Source: JAPSGB01 sp963775185
GTDB taxonomy: Bacteria; Myxococcota_A; Polyangia; Polyangiales; Polyangiaceae
DNA length: 64,000 bases
Assembly (NCBI GenBank): GCA_963775185.1
Contig: CAVZIE010000006.1
Coordinates: 248,001 to 312,000 of the forward strand
Reading direction: 5' to 3'
The position numbers and the translations under genes were made by a program. Each line of letters begins with the position of its first letter. Positions within the stretch are counted from its first letter, which is position 1. Positions 1 through 9,609 of this stretch are shown piece after piece. The notes beneath the pieces are model-generated. The model ran no database searches. It worked only from the letters and a program-made list of their open reading frames with translations, and had not been told where the DNA came from.

Positions 1-1
1 G

Positions 2-688
2 CGCGTGCGCTTGAGCTTCGGACGGAGCGGTTGGGAAGAGGTCGACGCGTTCTTCTCGAGCGACTACGCGGGGTACTACGCGCAGCATCTCGACGCGACG
101 CGGAGCGGGCTTCACGGCTACGCGACGATGGTCGGGCTGAACACCGCGTACCGCTTCGTTGACCGCTGGCTGCTCGGCCGCGAGGACCAGTACGCGATTG
201 CCAGCGTGCTCGGCCCCTCGTTCAAGCTGTGGCTCGCCGGCGGCGGCTTCACGGCGCGCATCGAGGCCGCGGCGAGCGGCGACGCGGCGGCGATCCGCTC
301 GCTGCCCTACGACGATTGGCGCACCAGCTTTGGCGAGCAGGGAACGAAGACCACGCTGCAACGCCACAACTATTACCTCGGCCTGGGCACCTCGGCGCGT
401 TTCCGCGCGCGCGTCCAGCGCGGCGGCGCGGAGCTCGGCGCCTCGCTCGGCGTCGGCGTCTACGACTCGGTGGACGGGCTGGACCGCGAACAGGTGACCG
501 TCACGCGCGACGTCCACAACCTGGACCAGATCATGGAGCTTGGCGCGTGGTTGGCGCTGTCGCCGCCGCGCTCACGGGTTCGTCTGGGGGTCTCGGGCGA
601 GCAGACGTTCCGCCGTAGCCAGATGGCCCCGCTGGTCAGCGAACAGTGGGACCGGCGCATCCAGGCCCGCGCTGGTTTCCGGTTCTAG
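2..688 (+). CDS. Predicted outer-membrane beta-barrel protein, C-terminal part
   Basis: The reading frame is open to the left edge of the window, so this is the 3' part of a longer gene; a GTG at position 5 is probably not the true start. The roughly 227 residues alternate short hydrophobic and polar stretches with many Tyr, Phe, Trp and Arg, and the chain ends in Phe-Arg-Phe. A terminal aromatic residue is typical of outer-membrane barrels inserted by the BAM machinery. I do not recognise a specific family. The last 117 bp overlap, on the opposite strand, the 3' end of the next gene. Confidence 0.6.
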   Translation, partial: RVRLSFGRSGWEEVDAFFSSDYAGYYAQHLDATRSGLHGYATMVGLNTAYRFVDRWLLGREDQYAIASVLGPSFKLWLAGGGFTARIEAAASGDAAAIRSLPYDDWRTSFGEQGTKTTLQRHNYYLGLGTSARFRARVQRGGAELGASLGVGVYDSVDGLDREQVTVTRDVHNLDQIMELGAWLALSPPRSRVRLGVSGEQTFRRSQMAPLVSEQWDRRIQARAGFRF

Positions 689-1498
689 CACCGGCTCCTG
701 CCAGGGTCGCGACGCCTCGAAATGCGCGACCACCGGGATGTGGTCGGAGTGCCCGCGGTTCACGACCCACGCGTTGAGCGGGATCACCGACGAGTCGAAC
801 ATGATGTGGTCCAGCATCTGCGTGAACTGGTTCGCGACGGACGCATGCCGCCAGGTGTACTGGCCCGGGTGATACAGCGGCAGCGTGTCCGTGTAGCCCT
901 GCGCTTCCAGGAACGACACGGCCGAGCCGTTCTCCTCGTTGAAGTCGCCGACGACGATGGTGGGCACGTTCGCCGTCACCTGCGACTCGAACAGCTGGAT
1001 CTCGTAGCTATGATCGCTGTTCGTCGTGAGGTACGAGCTGACCCGACCGCCGTTGCCCGTGAAGTACGATCGCAGGTGCAGGTTCAGGACCTGCAACCAA
1101 CCCGCCGGCGTCTGCACGTAGAAGTGCCACGCCGGGTGCCAACCGTTCGGCGCGTCCTGGTAGCCGCCGTCGAGCACCGGGAACTTGCTCAGCACCGCGA
1201 GACCGTTCGCGCCGTCCTTCTCGCGGTAGATCCGGAACGGATACTTGTCGGCGTAGGCTTTCTCGATGGCGGTCTTCCAGACCTCCGTCGGCTCCTGCAG
1301 ACACACGATGTCCGCGTTCGCGGCGCCGATCGCGGCGACCGTGGCCCGATCGTGGGCCGTCGCCGAGTTCGCGTCGTCGGAGAGGTTGAACGTCTCGATC
1401 GTAAAATGCGGGACGCCAGGATCGGCTTCGCGCGGCTCCAGCGGAGGCTGGCCGCAACCGACGACGAGCAGCGCGACCGAGGCGAGGAAGAGACGCAT
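572..1498 (-). CDS. Lipoprotein of the endonuclease/exonuclease/phosphatase (EEP) fold
   Basis: The protein (308 aa) starts with a short lipoprotein signal, MRLFLASVALLVVGC, so it should be exported and lipidated at that Cys. The rest carries the landmarks of the EEP (DNase I/Mg-dependent phosphodiesterase) superfamily: LQEP with the metal-binding Glu, an NLHLRS segment, GDFNEE with the catalytic Asp/Asn pair, and the C-terminal SDHIPV with the catalytic His. The substrate could be nucleic acid or a phosphoester; the sequence does not say which. About 45 residues follow the SDHIPV motif, and these are encoded antisense to the end of the upstream convergent gene, suggesting the original stop was lost. 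The ATG at 1498 is chosen because it begins the signal peptide directly. Confidence 0.85.
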   Translation of the reverse strand: MRLFLASVALLVVGCGQPPLEPREADPGVPHFTIETFNLSDDANSATAHDRATVAAIGAANADIVCLQEPTEVWKTAIEKAYADKYPFRIYREKDGANGLAVLSKFPVLDGGYQDAPNGWHPAWHFYVQTPAGWLQVLNLHLRSYFTGNGGRVSSYLTTNSDHSYEIQLFESQVTANVPTIVVGDFNEENGSAVSFLEAQGYTDTLPLYHPGQYTWRHASVANQFTQMLDHIMFDSSVIPLNAWVVNRGHSDHIPVVAHFEASRPWQEPVLEPETSAGLDAPVPLFADQRGHLATAERLLARDPQTNP

Positions 1499-1614
1499 GA
1501 AGGCCTTCCAAGTTGTCACGTGACGGCGTGGCGGCAACGCCGGACGCGCAATCTTGTGTGTGCCTTGCATACATGCTGGGCGTCGTTGCGCAGGCGTTGC
1601 GCGCTTCGCCTGGC

Positions 1615-2208
1615 ATGCGCGGTGCATCGTTTCACGGCGTGTTTCGCTGTCCGGCTTCCACGCTTCTGCTCGCCGGGCTCGGGCTCGCGGCGTGCGCACC
1701 GCTCGCGAGCTTCCGCCCCGCCTCGGGGCTCGCACCGGACCGCAGCTTCGAGGCGGGGATGGGCTTCGCGGTGGTGGAGCCACGAAAGTACGTCGACGAG
1801 AGCGCGGCGTCCGCGGATCAGGTCTGGCTCACGGGCGAGCCCTCGCGCTGGCTGTCCTTGACGGCGATCACGGCCTTCGACACCTCCGCGCTCGGCGTCG
1901 GCGGCGCGGCGCGTATCTACGCGCTGCGCCGTCATCGCTTCGCCGTGGGCGTCGAAGCCGAAGGCGGCTACGGCTGGGTCGGCGCGTCCTTGCCGCTGGC
2001 GGCGCGCCCGCTCGAGCCGATCTGGATCTACGCCGCGCCGCGCGTCGGCAACTGGGGCGTCGATCCGCTCTTCGGCGTGCTGGGCGGCGTCGACGTGAAC
2101 GTGCAAGGCGGCCTGCACATGCGCGCCGAGATGCAGACCAACTGGCAGAATCTCAAGTACTACAACAAGCGCACGATCTACGGCTTCGCGCTCGCCTACC
2201 AGTTCTGA
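1615..2208 (+). CDS. Predicted outer-membrane lipoprotein, unknown function
   Basis: From the ATG at 1615 the protein has 197 aa and begins with a lipoprotein signal ending in the lipobox LAAC. An ATG 42 bp upstream (1573) is also in frame. The mature part is rich in Gly, aromatic residues and short alternating hydrophobic stretches, and ends in AYQF, which suggests a small barrel or barrel-like protein of the outer membrane. It is divergent from the EEP lipoprotein gene, and the two share an intergenic region of about 115 bp. No family is recognised. A copy of the dispersed 20-bp element begins two bases after the stop codon. Confidence 0.6.
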   Translation: MRGASFHGVFRCPASTLLLAGLGLAACAPLASFRPASGLAPDRSFEAGMGFAVVEPRKYVDESAASADQVWLTGEPSRWLSLTAITAFDTSALGVGGAARIYALRRHRFAVGVEAEGGYGWVGASLPLAARPLEPIWIYAAPRVGNWGVDPLFGVLGGVDVNVQGGLHMRAEMQTNWQNLKYYNKRTIYGFALAYQF

Positions 2209-2480
2209 TTTGCCGGCCCGGCGCGGAACCTCGCTGTGCGCGCGCGCCGGCGTCGCTTCAAATCGCTGACGGCCTTGGGGTCCGGAAAGCGGACGCCGTC
2301 GGGCCCGACCTCGCACGTGAGCGTGTGCGAGTTCGCGTTCTCGTGGACGATGGCGACGAGCGAGCCGTCCGCGGAGAAGTAGTGGCGCGTGCCCGTATCG
2401 ACGCCGTGCTTCGTCGCGACCCGGTAGCCGGGTGCCAGGCAGAAGCCTCGTGCCGGCGGACTAGGCAAGCGCCGCGCCAA
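2196..2480 (-). pseudogene. Probable 5'-truncated gene remnant (hypothetical)
   Basis: This 94-codon frame has only a TTG start, which overlaps the end of thpR by 20 bp. Its central part, CLAPGYRVATKHGVDTG through TCEVGPDGVRFP, reads like a genuine folded segment with two Cys residues, while the first dozen and last twenty residues do not. The tail RFRAGPANQNW is simply the reverse complement of the dispersed element read through as protein. I read it as the 3' part of a former secreted or lipoprotein gene that lost its signal sequence. A short expressed protein is possible but less likely. Confidence 0.4.
2211..2230 (+). repeat. Dispersed 20-bp element, copy 1
   Basis: One mismatch to the window consensus TGCCGGTCCGGCGCGGWAYC. 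It lies immediately after the stop of the preceding plus-strand gene, in sense orientation, and overlaps the last codons of the opposing small frame. Confidence 0.85.
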
Positions 2481-3030
2481 GCCGCACGCGCGCCAGCGCG
2501 GTGTACACGCTCCCCGTGGAAAGCAGCTCCGACCGATACAGCACCAGCTCGTCGAAGCGCACCGCGCCGCCCAGGCGCGCCGCGTCGATCCACGACTCCA
2601 CGCTGCACGGATGCTTGATGCGCGCGAGCGTGACGTGGGCGCGGAACGCGCGTCCCTCGCGCGCTACGCCGAGCGCTTCCACAGCGCTCTCGAGGCGATC
2701 GGCGAGCGCGGCGAGCGCGCCCGCGGGCTCGGCGAGCTCGGCGACCACGACGCGCGCGCGACGCGACGCGGGGAACGCGGTCACGCCGCTCCAGCGCGCG
2801 TCGATCGGCGCCGCGCGGGCGGCCGCGGCCGCGGTCAGGGCCTCCAGGTCGGGGAGCGCGCCCGGATCGACCCAGCCCAGGAACTTGAGCGTCAGGTGCA
2901 TCTGCGCCGGGTCGATCCAGCGTGGCGCGTCGCCGGCGCGACGCTTGAGCGTGCGCTGCGCCTCCGCGAGCACCGCGCGCGCGCCGTCCGGCACGGGCAG
3001 CGCGAAGAACGCGCGCACGCGGTCGCTCAC
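2461..3030 (-). CDS. thpR: RNA 2',3'-cyclic phosphodiesterase (2H phosphoesterase family)
   Basis: The 189-aa protein has the two hallmark H-x-T-x motifs of the 2H phosphoesterases, HLTL (in MHLTLKFLG) and HVTL (in AHVTLARI), separated by the usual distance of about 85 residues, and the family-typical length. Such enzymes open 2',3'-cyclic phosphates on RNA, historically annotated as 2'-5' RNA ligases. The GTG start at 3030 overlaps the cinA stop codon in a GTGA arrangement, so the two genes are translationally coupled. ThpR and CinA act on different substrates, so the pairing is probably a shared housekeeping operon. Confidence 0.88.
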   Translation of the reverse strand: MSDRVRAFFALPVPDGARAVLAEAQRTLKRRAGDAPRWIDPAQMHLTLKFLGWVDPGALPDLEALTAAAAARAAPIDARWSGVTAFPASRRARVVVAELAEPAGALAALADRLESAVEALGVAREGRAFRAHVTLARIKHPCSVESWIDAARLGGAVRFDELVLYRSELLSTGSVYTALARVRLGAALA

Positions 3031-4271
3031 GGCTCGAGTCCGTGCATCAACACGCCGCGCACCAGCGCGAGGCCGGCGAAGGCCGCGATGCGTTGCACCT
3101 GGTTTCGCGATCCGGGCCAGACGACTCGCCGATCCGTCGTGCCGCCCGCGGTGGCGACCGCGAAGTGCACGAGCCCGACGGGCTTGTCCGGCGTGCCGCC
3201 GGTCGGTCCCGCGACGCCCGTGAGCGAGAGCGCGATGTCCACGCCTAGCACGCGGCGCGCGCCCTTCGCCATGGCGCGCGCGACCTCCGCGCTGACCGCG
3301 CCGTGATCGCGGATCAGCGCGGGATCGACGCCGAGCACGCCTTCCTTCACGCTGTTCGCGTAGCTCGTGACGCCGCCGGCGAAGTACGCGCTCGAACCGC
3401 TGCGCTCCGTGACGAGCGCCGCCACCTGGCCGCCGGTACACGACTCGGCGACGCCCAGCATGAAGCCGCGCTCGACGAGCAGCGCGCCCACCGCTTCGCT
3501 CAGCGTGACGTCGCCCTCGGCGTACACCACGTCCGGGCCCAGCAGATTCCGCGCCGCACCGGCAGCAGCTTCCGAGCGTTGCTTGGCTTCTTCAGCCGTC
3601 GCGGCGCGGGCGAGCAGCTTGACCTCGATCTCCGGGAAGTGCGCGCGATAGCCGACGACGACGCCGTGTTCCTCTTCGAGACCGGCGAGGCGATCGTTTA
3701 CCGCGGACTCGGTCATGCCGAAGGTCTTGAGGCGGATCTGGTGGATGCGATCGGTGATCAGCGGCTCGACGGCGGGCACGACGTGCTCGCGGAACATCGC
3801 GTGCATCTCGCGCGGCACGCCCGGCATGAAGAACGCTTCGCCGCCGCCGACGCGCACGGCGAAGCCAGGCGCGGTGCCTTTCGCGTTCTCGAGGATGCGC
3901 GCGCCACGCGGGAAGTCCGCCTGCTTCTCGTTGGACGGCGCCATGCTGCGCCCGAAGCGCGACATGCGCGCGCGGATCGCGTCGAGCGACGCCTGGTCGC
4001 GATCGAGCGGCACGCCGAGCAGCTCGGCGACGCACTCGCTGGTGATGTCGTCGGTGGTGGGCCCGAGGCCCCCGGTGCACACGATCAGCCGGTGCGCGTC
4101 GCCAAGCCGACCGAGCACGCGCTGGATCTGCTGGCGATCGTCGGGGATCGTCTCGATCGTCGTGACCTCGATGCCCAGCGTCGTGAGCGTCTCGGCGAGC
4201 CAGCTCGCGTTGGTGTTGACGATCTCGCCGCGCGTAAGCTCTGTACCGATGGACAGGACCGCTGCCGTCAT
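3027..4271 (-). CDS. cinA: CinA family protein (NMN deamidase / competence-damage inducible)
   Basis: The 414-aa protein is a full-length CinA. The N-terminal MoaB-like (COG1058) domain starts with AVLSIGTELTRGEIVNTN and contains CTGGLGPTTDDIT. The C-terminal PncC amidase domain has GVAESCTGGQVAALVTERSGSS and SLTGVAGPTGGTPDKPVG. In characterised homologues the PncC domain converts nicotinamide mononucleotide to nicotinic acid mononucleotide in pyridine-nucleotide salvage, while the N-terminal domain has ADP-ribose pyrophosphatase activity. A purine-rich AAGGA lies about 8 bases upstream of the ATG. It heads a two-gene operon with thpR. Confidence 0.93.
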   Translation of the reverse strand: MTAAVLSIGTELTRGEIVNTNASWLAETLTTLGIEVTTIETIPDDRQQIQRVLGRLGDAHRLIVCTGGLGPTTDDITSECVAELLGVPLDRDQASLDAIRARMSRFGRSMAPSNEKQADFPRGARILENAKGTAPGFAVRVGGGEAFFMPGVPREMHAMFREHVVPAVEPLITDRIHQIRLKTFGMTESAVNDRLAGLEEEHGVVVGYRAHFPEIEVKLLARAATAEEAKQRSEAAAGAARNLLGPDVVYAEGDVTLSEAVGALLVERGFMLGVAESCTGGQVAALVTERSGSSAYFAGGVTSYANSVKEGVLGVDPALIRDHGAVSAEVARAMAKGARRVLGVDIALSLTGVAGPTGGTPDKPVGLVHFAVATAGGTTDRRVVWPGSRNQVQRIAAFAGLALVRGVLMHGLEP

Positions 4272-4390
4272 GGGTAGATCCTTCTATCCTTTGTCCGCCG
4301 AAGCGACGGGAAAGAGAGCATGAGGTCTATCGGCCACGCACTGCGGGGCGAAGCTTCCGCCGAGTGCGTGCGAGTTGACCGCCGGGTACT

Positions 4391-4419
4391 CAGATGACAG
4401 AATGACAGCATGTCATCTG
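4391..4419. promoter_or_regulatory. Palindromic operator over the start codon of the antitoxin gene
   Basis: CAGATGACA and TGTCATCTG form a perfect 9-bp inverted repeat with an 11-base spacer, and the right arm covers the antitoxin ATG (4410-4412). ATGACAG also occurs twice in tandem within it (4394-4400 and 4402-4408). Toxin-antitoxin operons are typically repressed by their own antitoxin or complex at such sites, so autoregulation is the simplest reading. No clear Shine-Dalgarno sequence is visible, so the transcript may be nearly leaderless. Confidence 0.65.
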
Positions 4420-4700
4420 GACGGAGCGCGATCCCGGTTGCCGAGGCAAAGCGTCGCTTTTCCGAGCTGATCGACCGCGTGCAGAAGGGCGAGCGGATCG
4501 TCGTGAGCCGGCGCGGAAAGCCGGTCGTGACGCTGTCGTCGCCGGGACAAGCCGCGGGTCCCCAGCGCCCGGCGCCCACAGGTCTAGCGGCGGCCGCCGG
4601 TGCTCTCGCGGATTGGGAAGAGCTCGATCAAGACGTGCGCGACATCTATGCGGCGCGCCGTCGCTCCCGCGAGCGCGCGGTACCACCGTTGGACGAATGA
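4410..4700 (+). CDS. Phd/YefM-family antitoxin
   Basis: The 96-aa protein begins with the Phd/YefM DNA-binding fold: an IPVAEAKRRFSELIDRVQKGERIVVSRRGKPVVTL segment split around residues 8-42, where RRGKPV is the family signature. The C-terminal half is charged and proline-rich and is the expected toxin-binding tail. It overlaps the downstream PIN-domain gene in an ATGA junction. Role: neutralise the VapC-like toxin and repress the operon at the palindrome over its own start codon. Confidence 0.9.
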   Translation: MSSGRSAIPVAEAKRRFSELIDRVQKGERIVVSRRGKPVVTLSSPGQAAGPQRPAPTGLAAAAGALADWEELDQDVRDIYAARRRSRERAVPPLDE

Positions 4701-5104
4701 GCTATTGCTTCGACACCGACGTGATCAGTGCGGTGATGCGCGCGGAGCCGCCGCTTCACCTGGTGCGTCGCCTGGCTCTGGTGCCTCCGGACCAGCAGAT
4801 GACCACCGCCGTCAATCTCGCGGAGCTTCTGTACGGTGCCGCCCGGAAAGGCAGCGAGAAGCTCGAGCGCCGCGTGCGGGAGCTCGTCATCGGTGCGCTG
4901 ACGATCGTGCCGTTCGACGAGCCCGCCGCCGAGCGCTACGGCCCGCTGCGCGCGCGCCTCGAGCGCGAAGGTCGGCGCATCGACGAGCCCGATCTGCGCA
5001 TCGCGTCGATAGCGCTGTCCCGGGACTTGACGCTCGTGACCGGAAACGTCCGGCATTTCGCGCGCGTGCCGGAGCTGCGCGTGGAAAACTGGCTCGCGAG
5101 GTAG
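4697..5104 (+). CDS. vapC: VapC-type PIN-domain ribonuclease toxin
   Basis: The 135-aa protein is a PIN domain: CFDTDVISAVM at the N terminus gives the first catalytic Asp (D6), AVNLAELLYGA the conserved Glu, and PDLRIASIAL with LVTGNVRHF supplies the later acidic residues and the strand-turn typical of VapC. Such toxins cleave tRNA or rRNA at single sites when freed from the antitoxin. The ATG at 4697 overlaps the antitoxin stop by 4 bp, as expected for a co-translated type II pair. All key residues appear present, so it should be active. Confidence 0.92.
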   Translation: MSYCFDTDVISAVMRAEPPLHLVRRLALVPPDQQMTTAVNLAELLYGAARKGSEKLERRVRELVIGALTIVPFDEPAAERYGPLRARLEREGRRIDEPDLRIASIALSRDLTLVTGNVRHFARVPELRVENWLAR

Positions 5105-5151
5105 CGCGGTCGCCGTTGACGGGCGCGGGGAGCGGAGCGAGCCTCGTCCGC

Positions 5152-5931
5152 GTGAAGGCGCGCTGGGTCCTGGCGCTCGCGGTGCTGGTCGCGGGCTGTA
5201 GCAGCGGTAGCAGCGGCAACGCTGGCGCGAGCGGCAACGGCGGCAACGGCGGCAGCGGCGGCAACGGCGGTGGCAGCAGCGGCGGCTCGGGGGGCTCCGG
5301 CGGCGGCACTGCGACGAGCTGCAGCACCGCCGCGACGTTCACCGGCGACGGCACCTACTACAACGCCGACGGCAGCGGGAACTGCAGCTTCGACGCGAGC
5401 CCGAACGACTTGATGGTCGCCGCCATGAACGACCCGGACTACGCGGGCTCCGCGCTGTGCGGCGCGTGCGCGACCGTCACCGGACCCAAGGGACAGGTCA
5501 CGGTGCGCATCGTGGATCGCTGCCCGGAGTGCAAGCACGGCGATCTCGATCTGTCGCCGCAGGCGTTCGGCAAGATCGCCGACATGTCCGCGGGCCGCGT
5601 GAGCATCAGCTGGCAGCTCGTCGCGTGCGACGTCACCGGGCCCATCCAGTACAAGTTCAAGGAGGGCTCGAACCAGTGGTGGAGCGCGGTGCAGATCAGG
5701 AACCACCGCTACGCCATCGACAAGCTCGAGTTCAAGGACGACAGCGGCAAGTACGTGTCCGTCGCGCGCGAGTCGTACAACTACTTCGTCCAGAGCTCCG
5801 GCATGGGCCCCGGCCCGTACACGTTCCGCGTCACGGACGTGTTCGGCCACACGCTGGAAGACACGGGCATCGCCTTCGTCGAAGGCGGCGTGAAGGACGG
5901 CAAGGCGCAGTTCCCGGCGTGCGCGCCGTAG
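5152..5931 (+). CDS. Secreted bacterial expansin lipoprotein (EXLX1 type)
   Basis: From the GTG the protein has 259 aa: a lipoprotein signal ending LVAGC, a Gly/Ser/Asn linker of about 40 residues, then both expansin domains. Domain 1 (double-psi barrel) contains VTVRIVDRCPECKHGDLDLS and QAFGKIADMSAG, including the Asp of GDLDLS that corresponds to the essential Asp of B. subtilis EXLX1. Domain 2 contains FKEGSNQWWSAVQIRNHRYAI, matching the surface Trp pair used for cellulose binding, and a later YNYF aromatic. Expansins loosen plant or cell-wall polysaccharide networks without hydrolysis. The gene stands alone after the toxin gene. Similarity to EXLX1 is from memory of that sequence. Confidence 0.88.
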   Translation: MKARWVLALAVLVAGCSSGSSGNAGASGNGGNGGSGGNGGGSSGGSGGSGGGTATSCSTAATFTGDGTYYNADGSGNCSFDASPNDLMVAAMNDPDYAGSALCGACATVTGPKGQVTVRIVDRCPECKHGDLDLSPQAFGKIADMSAGRVSISWQLVACDVTGPIQYKFKEGSNQWWSAVQIRNHRYAIDKLEFKDDSGKYVSVARESYNYFVQSSGMGPGPYTFRVTDVFGHTLEDTGIAFVEGGVKDGKAQFPACAP

Positions 5932-6003
5932 CCCCGCGCGGCGCGTGGAACCCGACTTTCGTGAGGCTGTCGGGCGCCGCAGGTTGTCGGCTACGATTGT
6001 CGG

Positions 6004-6393
6004 ATGGCCCGCCGCGACGCCGACCCGGCGCTGGTGGAACTCCTGGCGGAGCTCGCGGCGCAGGACTACGGCGGGCGGGACGCGCCGGTGCGGCTGAGCC
6101 TGATCGCGGGAGCCTGGATCATCACGGGCACGGTCATCAGCCCGGACGCCTGGCTCGAGGCCGAGCGCGGGCGCATCCGGGCACGCGCCGAAGCAAACCT
6201 GAGCACGATGTTCCGCGATCGGGTGCGGGTCGACCAGGCGACCGCCGTGGCGCACCTCGAGGACGTGGAGATCCGGGGTGCCGGCGGCGGGCTGGGCACT
6301 CATGTCGAGCGACTCCGGGTGCGGCTGTCGATCGTCGACGGGTTCAGTGTGGTCGACGCGCCCGACGAGGCGCCCGCAAGTCCACGCTCCTGA
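6004..6393 (+). CDS. Hypothetical protein
   Basis: A 129-aa protein with a regular amphipathic composition, no signal peptide and no transmembrane segment. The segment VRLSLIAGAWIITGTVIS looks like a beta-hairpin core, followed by an Ala/Arg/Glu-rich helix (LEAERGRIRARAEANLS) and a predicted strand pair near the C terminus. I do not recognise the family. Codon use matches neighbouring genes, so it is probably real. It is isolated: the expansin lies upstream, and a repeat and palindrome region lies downstream. Confidence 0.6.
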   Translation: MARRDADPALVELLAELAAQDYGGRDAPVRLSLIAGAWIITGTVISPDAWLEAERGRIRARAEANLSTMFRDRVRVDQATAVAHLEDVEIRGAGGGLGTHVERLRVRLSIVDGFSVVDAPDEAPASPRS

Positions 6394-6454
6394 GCGAAGC
6401 GTGAGCGCTGACGCCCGCGCTCGGCTTGGCGTGGGCTGGCGGTACAAATCTTCA

Positions 6455-6474
6455 TGCCGGTCCGGCGCGGTATC
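6455..6474 (+). repeat. Dispersed 20-bp element, copy 2
   Basis: Exact match to the consensus (TATC ending). It lies 61 bp after the preceding plus-strand stop, in sense orientation, and faces copy 3 across the palindrome and MYXO-CTERM remnant. Confidence 0.9.
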
Positions 6475-6493
6475 GCGCGCCGCGCCGCCGCGG

Positions 6494-6595
6494 AAATGAG
6501 ACGGTACTTTTGGCACCCAGCGCGCCAAAAACCGGGTCACATTGCAATGTGGCGCCCATTTTGGCGCTGTGAGTGCCAAAAACCCGCTCACATTT
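6494..6595. repeat. About 100-bp nested imperfect palindrome
   Basis: The element is centred on a perfect 14-bp palindrome, CACATTGCAATGTG (6538-6551). In the core 6508-6581, 29 of 37 base pairs match across the dyad, and the similarity extends to AAATG at the left end and CATTT at the right. Each arm is itself an inverted repeat, TTTTGGC-N-GCCAAAA (6508-6530 and 6559-6581). It is clearly less GC-rich than its surroundings. Possibilities are a small MITE-like element, a cruciform-forming protein-binding site or a structured RNA. It contains no plausible gene. Confidence 0.8.
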
Positions 6596-6604
6596 TTCCG
6601 CCGG

Positions 6605-6805
6605 CGCGTCGCGGCACGCCGGCAACCTCCGGCAGCGGCGGAACCTCCGGCAGCGGCACGGGCGGAACCGGCGCGACGGACGCTGGCACCGACGGCGGCA
6701 CGAAGGGTGGAGCCTCCGGTGACGACAGCGGGTGCGGCTGCCAAGTCGAGCATCGTGCTCGCTGTGTCGATGTCGTTGTTCGCGGGCTCGCGCCGAACGG
6801 TCCGC
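6605..6805 (+). pseudogene. Remnant of a MYXO-CTERM protein tail
   Basis: One frame encodes a Gly/Thr/Ser-rich linker (TSGSGGTSGSGTGGTG) followed by GDDSGCGC, the Cys motif of MYXO-CTERM sorting tails. The adjoining frame continues with AAKSSIVLAVSMSLFAGSRR, the hydrophobic helix and Arg cluster that should follow. A frameshift near 6735-6745 therefore separates the two halves, and there is no upstream coding region to attach them to: the palindromic element sits where the body of the gene should be. This is the 3' scar of a lost surface-protein gene. Confidence 0.6.
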
Positions 6806-6814
6806 GGACCGCCA

Positions 6815-6834
6815 GATTCCGCGACGGACCGGCA
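6815..6834 (-). repeat. Dispersed 20-bp element, copy 3
   Basis: One mismatch to consensus, inverted relative to copy 2. It lies upstream of clpB. A weaker partial match (GATCGGCGCGGAATGCG) follows at about 6840-6856. Confidence 0.8.
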
Positions 6835-6908
6835 TCCCTTGATCGGCGCGGAATGCGACTTACCTTCTGCTGGCGTGCACGAAGCGTGCCACGCGCGGGA
6901 GACTTGCT

Positions 6909-9565
<2,657 letters not shown>

Positions 9566-9579
9566 CGGTTGGAAGGGCC

Positions 9580-9599
9580 TGCCGGTCCGGCGCGGAATC
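9580..9599 (+). repeat. Dispersed 20-bp element, copy 4
   Basis: Exact match (AATC ending) followed by CCGCG, so CGCGG-AATC-CCGCG forms a short stem-loop. It lies between the convergent ends of clpB and the next gene, in sense orientation to clpB. Confidence 0.9.
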
Positions 9600-9609
9600 C
9601 CGCGCTGCG

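Noticed and set aside
4504..4524. CCGGCGCGGAAAGCC in the antitoxin gene resembles part of the element
   Set aside because: It encodes SRRGKP, a conserved part of the Phd fold, and lacks the GGTCC half.
5932..6003. Degenerate copy of the dispersed element after the expansin gene (GGCGCGTGGAACCC)
   Set aside because: Too few matching bases to separate from background composition.
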